Shown piece by piece: positions 60,715-64,000 of a stretch of 64,000 nucleotides of DNA. The DNA lies in NCBI GenBank assembly GCA_018340375.1, contig JAFFJZ010000001.1, forward strand, positions 71,292,001 through 71,356,000. Direction: 5' to 3'. Below the pieces are notes generated by a model, which made no database searches, had not been told where the DNA came from, and saw only the letters and a list, made by a program, of their open reading frames with translations. Made by a program: the position numbers and the translations under genes. Source of the DNA: Gonatopus flavifemur (Eukaryota; Arthropoda; Insecta; Hymenoptera; Dryinidae). Each line of letters begins with the position of its first letter. Within the stretch, counting starts at the first letter, position 1.

Positions 60715-61105
60715 AACTAAGGGCCATGAAGTTCTCGAACAACTAAGCGATGAATACAAATTTTGAATCTGCAGTGATAAAGTACATTATTGCAAATGAT
60801 TCCTCAAAATTATGCAAATGATAACCAATATAGTAACTTAAACATGTCAATAATTTAAAAAACTTTTTTCCTCGTGTTTAGTAATATACTTTGTGCTTGG
60901 AATTTATATTTATCCGACTAGAAATTTGGTGAGGTAAAAGTGGGGGCCTTATATGGTAACATCAGGCCCTGAGGTTTGCCCGATCAAAGTTTCTAGTCGG
61001 GTAGAGTGTAATCCTAGCAGTACACTTCCATGATTATTGCTCAATTGTTTGAGAAGGACGTAGCAAAGTTTCACCCATTGCTTCAAGGACTCCATAATCC
61101 TTGAA
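60715..61105. repeat. Fold-back element with CTAAGGRCYATGRAGTT ends, copy 1
   Basis: ACTAAGGGCCATGAAGTTCT with GATAAAGTACATTATTGCAA at the left is mirrored, diverged, by AGTACACTTCCATGATTATT and ACTCCATAATCC at the right. It contains a nested 94-bp element (60910-61003). Related to 62412-62775; a fragment is also at 55435-55560. Confidence 0.6.
60910..61003. mobile_element. 94-bp TCCGACTAGAAA-ended miniature element, nested
   Basis: TATCCGACTAGAAATTTGGT at the left is mirrored by CTAGTCGGGTA at the right (reverse complement TACCCGACTAGAAACTTTGA). The TA next to each end is the likely target duplication. GC-rich centre (GGGGGCC, AGGCCCTGAGG). It is inserted in the 60715-61105 element. Confidence 0.8.
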
Positions 61106-61374
61106 ATTCACCCTTTGCTCTTGTATCTACATTTGTTTTCGGTGCTTACTTCAAGTTGAAACAAAGTGAAGAAAAAAATCTGATTCTCATAACCGAAAAA
61201 CGTAGTTGATTTTGGCTTCAACTAATTCACGTAGTCGCCACAACTGCATCCATTTGATATTGTTTTCTCTGTCAAATCATCATAACCAAATTTTATCTTA
61301 CTGCAACTGTAAGTCTTTGATCATGTTGCAAGTTTAGTTTCCGTTACTGTTTTGGATTTTCTCCCACTGCAGTA

Positions 61375-61605
61375 CACTGTAAAAAATGTGGGGAATTTCA
61401 TCCCCTTCTCAATTGTTTTTTCATAAAAAATGAGGGAATTTTTCACCACTCTGAAGAATCATTATGTTTCTTGGGTATTGAATTCTCTGCAAATGAAGGA
61501 AAAGTCCACCAAATCGTGGTGAAGAATTCCTCATCTATTGAGGAACTTTGCTGCCACAATTTTTGGAGGGGAATTCCACAATTTTTTTTCTTTTTTGGTG
61601 CAGTG
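61375..61605. mobile_element. CACTGTAAAAAATGTGGGG element, uninterrupted copy
   Basis: CACTGTAAAAAATGTGGGGA at the left; the right end in reverse complement reads CACTGCACCAAAAAAGAAAA. TA flanks the left end; on the right it lies one base away. The interior, in reverse complement, matches 13392-13804 without the hAT-like insertion. 231 bp, non-coding. Confidence 0.8.
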
Positions 61606-62411
61606 GTAGACGATATATCACGATATTTATATTTCATATGGAATTTATACAAAGTCCTCATCAATATTTTATCAAATTCAATATAAATTCGACAAAATTT
61701 CTACAAAAACTATTGATATTGTCAAATATTGCTCATCGCTACCCTGCAGGCCCAGTTCTGGTAAAATTTTAAAATAAGCTAATATTCAGGATGAAGCAGG
61801 TTTTTGAACGAGAAAGAATCTATACTTTAGTCTTCAAGAAGATATCCGGAAGATATGACGCTATTAATTTAAAGAAAAAAAAACAATTATCTTCGACGTG
61901 TAATGTAAAATCCTGTATTCATAAGAACGTAACTTGTTTTTCTGCTTGTTTGAGGGCTATATATGGGCCCGAAAAGAATGGGCGAAACTTTGCTGCGTAC
62001 TTGTTTTCGAACAACGAAGCGTGAATGAGTTGCGCCAATACGTTATTCAACACCGGAAAAGCATAGTTGCTTTCGAGTACGATTAAACATTATTTCCCAA
62101 ATCCGAATCAGTGAAATTCATTGTTTCTCAACACTTTTCATTGACTCGGATTGACGTAGTGATTCAAAAATATTACTCCCGTCATTTTAGAACATAAAAA
62201 TTCCACATTTCTGGAGAAATTGACCAATAAGTCAGGGTTCTTACACAGTGCCTAGTCTGCCTATATAGTGAATTTTCCACTGTGTCAAGCTGAAAGTATT
62301 CGTCAATCGATAATACTCTGCATTGTAACTCAAATTTCATGCTTCCGATGATTTTCCTATAAATTCAATTGGAAAACAAAAATTTACATTAAGCAAATCA
62401 TAATCAGGGTT

Positions 62412-62775
62412 GAGTTAAGGGCCATGGAGTATCAAACAACGGATAAGGTTTTGCTAAGTAATTTTCAAAGAACTGAGCACTGATTACAAATTTTAAATAT
62501 ACAGCAATAAAGTGCACTGCTAGGATCACGGTCTGAATGTAAATCCAAAGCCTAAAAAATATTCCTAAACATGAGAAAGAAAGTTATAAAAATTATTGAC
62601 ATTTGTAGGTTAATATGTTTATAATCGTTTGCATGATTTTGAGGTATCATTTGCAGTTTCAATTTTATATTCAAAGTACAATTTTAGCAATGTACTTTAT
62701 CACGGCAGATTTAAAATATGTGTTTATTGCTTAGTTGTTCAAAAATTTCGTTCATTTCTTCGAAAACTCCATAGT
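62412..62775. repeat. Fold-back element with CTAAGGRCYATGRAGTT ends, copy 2
   Basis: GTTAAGGGCCATGGAGTATC and TACAGCAATAAAGTGCACTG at the left are mirrored by CAATGTACTTTATCACGGCA and AAACTCCATAGTTCTTAATA at the right. The centre has AACATGAGAAAGAAAGTTAT, shared with 55441-55470. Confidence 0.65.
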
Positions 62776-63107
62776 TCTTAATAACTGAAATTTTGAGCGA
62801 AATCTTTTCGATTGTTGCAAGAGATGGGATCAGCTTAGAATAACTTTGAATTATTCATGTAGACAGCGATATTGGGAGACAATCCGTTTTTTACGATGTG
62901 CTCTCCAGGCAGTAAAACAGTTTGTCAAAACATTCTCCAATAACTTCCTTCTCTAGTTTAAAAAGTCTATTGAATCCCATTGATCAATGGAATTCAATAC
63001 AAACTTTACAACAGTGAATAATCATTCAAACTTGTTGAAACCCGTTGAAACCATAAGTTTGTGTCAAGTTTCATTAATCGATGGATTTCAATAGATGTCG
63101 AAAAATA

Positions 63108-63470
63108 GTAGTGCTCGTATCTAGACGCCATCAACCAGAATAGAAAATTCCATGTTCGTACCTCCGGCGTTTCGCCCAGATTCAGGGCATTCTCAAGGAA
63201 ACAACAATACATCGTAAGTATTCGTCTGGATAGGGTAGATTCGAATCCATTAAATGTAACAAAATAGTGCTCGCATCTAGCCGACATCAACCAGAGTAGA
63301 AAATTCTGGGGTTACGACGATAAAGCAGGAAAACTCCTCGCCTTTACGATGTATTGTTGTTGTTTCCTTGAAAATGCCCAGAATCTGGGCGAAACGTCGG
63401 AGGTAAAATAAACTCTCTGTTGCTCAAACATGGAATTTTCTATTCTGGTTGAAGGGTTTCAATAGACTTT
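63108..63470. repeat. Inverted duplication with GGGCGAAACG hairpin, Penelope-like
   Basis: Right arm: TTTCCTTGAAAATGCCCAGA then TCTGGGCGAAACGTCGGAGG (63364-63403). The left arm (63160-63205) carries the same sequence in the opposite orientation. GCCCAG/CTGGGC (63377-63391) forms a 6-bp stem directly followed by GAAAC. A 43-bp direct repeat (TAGTGCTCGYATCTAG, CATCAACCAGARTAGAAAAT) begins at 63108 and again at 63270. Such GGGCGAAACG words are familiar from ends of Penelope-like retroelements, which carry hammerhead-type motifs. That assignment is my inference; no reverse transcriptase is present. Confidence 0.5.
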
Positions 63471-63649
63471 GTTTTACCCTAGTGACAGGAAAACGTGTGG
63501 TGGAAAGTAACAAAAGCGTAAGAATGTTTCAGATGATTTTTGCAGAACGAATCGAATCCTCATATATGATCATGGATTATTTTTGATAGTTACATTGATA
63601 TTGAAGACTAATTGCATTTCAGTCGTTTCGATTAGATCCGCATCTGTTT

Positions 63650-63752
63650 CTGAACGGAAAAAATGTCAAAATTACATACAATTTATATATAATTCAATAC
63701 AATTTCTACATAAATCATATATAATTTTGAAAATTGTTCTACTTGGTTTCTG
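63650..63752. repeat. Short AT-rich miniature element, distal copy
   Basis: AATTTATATATAATTCAATA and TCATATATAATTTTGAAAAT followed by TGTTCTACTTGG fit the AT-rich family seen at 24914 and in TH intron 1. The left end is approximate. Confidence 0.5.
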
Positions 63753-64000
63753 GTATCGTTTTCATCCAAATTTGGAATAAGTAATAAGAAAAAAAAACAT
63801 GCGTATGTATAAAATTAAACGTAGATTTTAGGATGAAAGAAATCACGTTAAATCATCAATTCTACTTCTTATTATATCAGTTGAATTTCAGATATTCGAG
63901 AGTGAATGACACGAACATCGAGTCAGACTTTTCACAGTGAATTTTCTTCAATTATCTCACAATATACTCCTGTTGAACAAAAAATAAACATTCCTGTACA

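Noticed and set aside
1..64000. CRISPR array, rRNA, prophage or bacterial gene cluster
   Set aside because: No regularly spaced direct repeats, no conserved rRNA core words and no dense coding. The composition and spliced TH gene show a eukaryotic nuclear sequence.

Overview
The window looks like an AT-rich insect nuclear chromosome segment. Small exons are separated by introns with GT-AG borders, there are no operons, and inverted-repeat transposon debris is very dense. The only confidently identified host gene is the insect tyrosine hydroxylase gene (TH, Drosophila pale/ple). Its protein and exon layout resemble those of holometabolous insects. A hymenopteran host seems most likely to me from how the protein reads, but the window cannot prove this.

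Layout. Positions 1-25.6 kb are gene-poor. They hold fold-back elements, a dead mariner-type transposase (10.9-12.5 kb) split by a 634-bp inverted-repeat element, a non-LTR retrotransposon scrap (12.9-13.0 kb), nested CACTG and hAT-like miniature elements (13.4-14.2 kb), and a nearly complete 1.3-kb mariner (20.5-21.8 kb) sitting inside an older miniature element. A GC- and purine-rich stretch and a candidate TATA box (25.6-26.0 kb) precede TH. TH occupies 26498-45868 on the plus strand in seven coding exons. Intron 1 (14.1 kb) carries at least ten further repeats. The last exon ends at 45868 and is followed by a 3' UTR with a candidate poly(A) signal at 46506. From about 48.2 kb to the end there is again no proven gene. 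That part holds one plausible first coding exon of unknown identity (49.5 kb), a 1.2-kb TA-flanked inverted-repeat element containing a tRNA-like module, several nested fold-back elements, a pair of CCCGTG-ended elements, and a Penelope-like inverted duplication at 63.1-63.5 kb.

Function. TH makes L-DOPA from tyrosine for dopamine synthesis and for cuticle tanning and melanisation. Exons 3 and 4 encode an acidic stretch. Both are multiples of three and lie between phase-1 junctions, so either or both can be skipped without shifting the frame. This matches the neuronal versus epidermal isoform arrangement known from Drosophila. The rest of the window is best read as layered transposon insertion history: I count at least six cases of one element inside another, one with a perfect 8-bp target duplication and one with a paralogous empty site. 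I found no CRISPR array, rRNA, intact tRNA or prokaryotic-style system, and nothing that I would call a new biological system.
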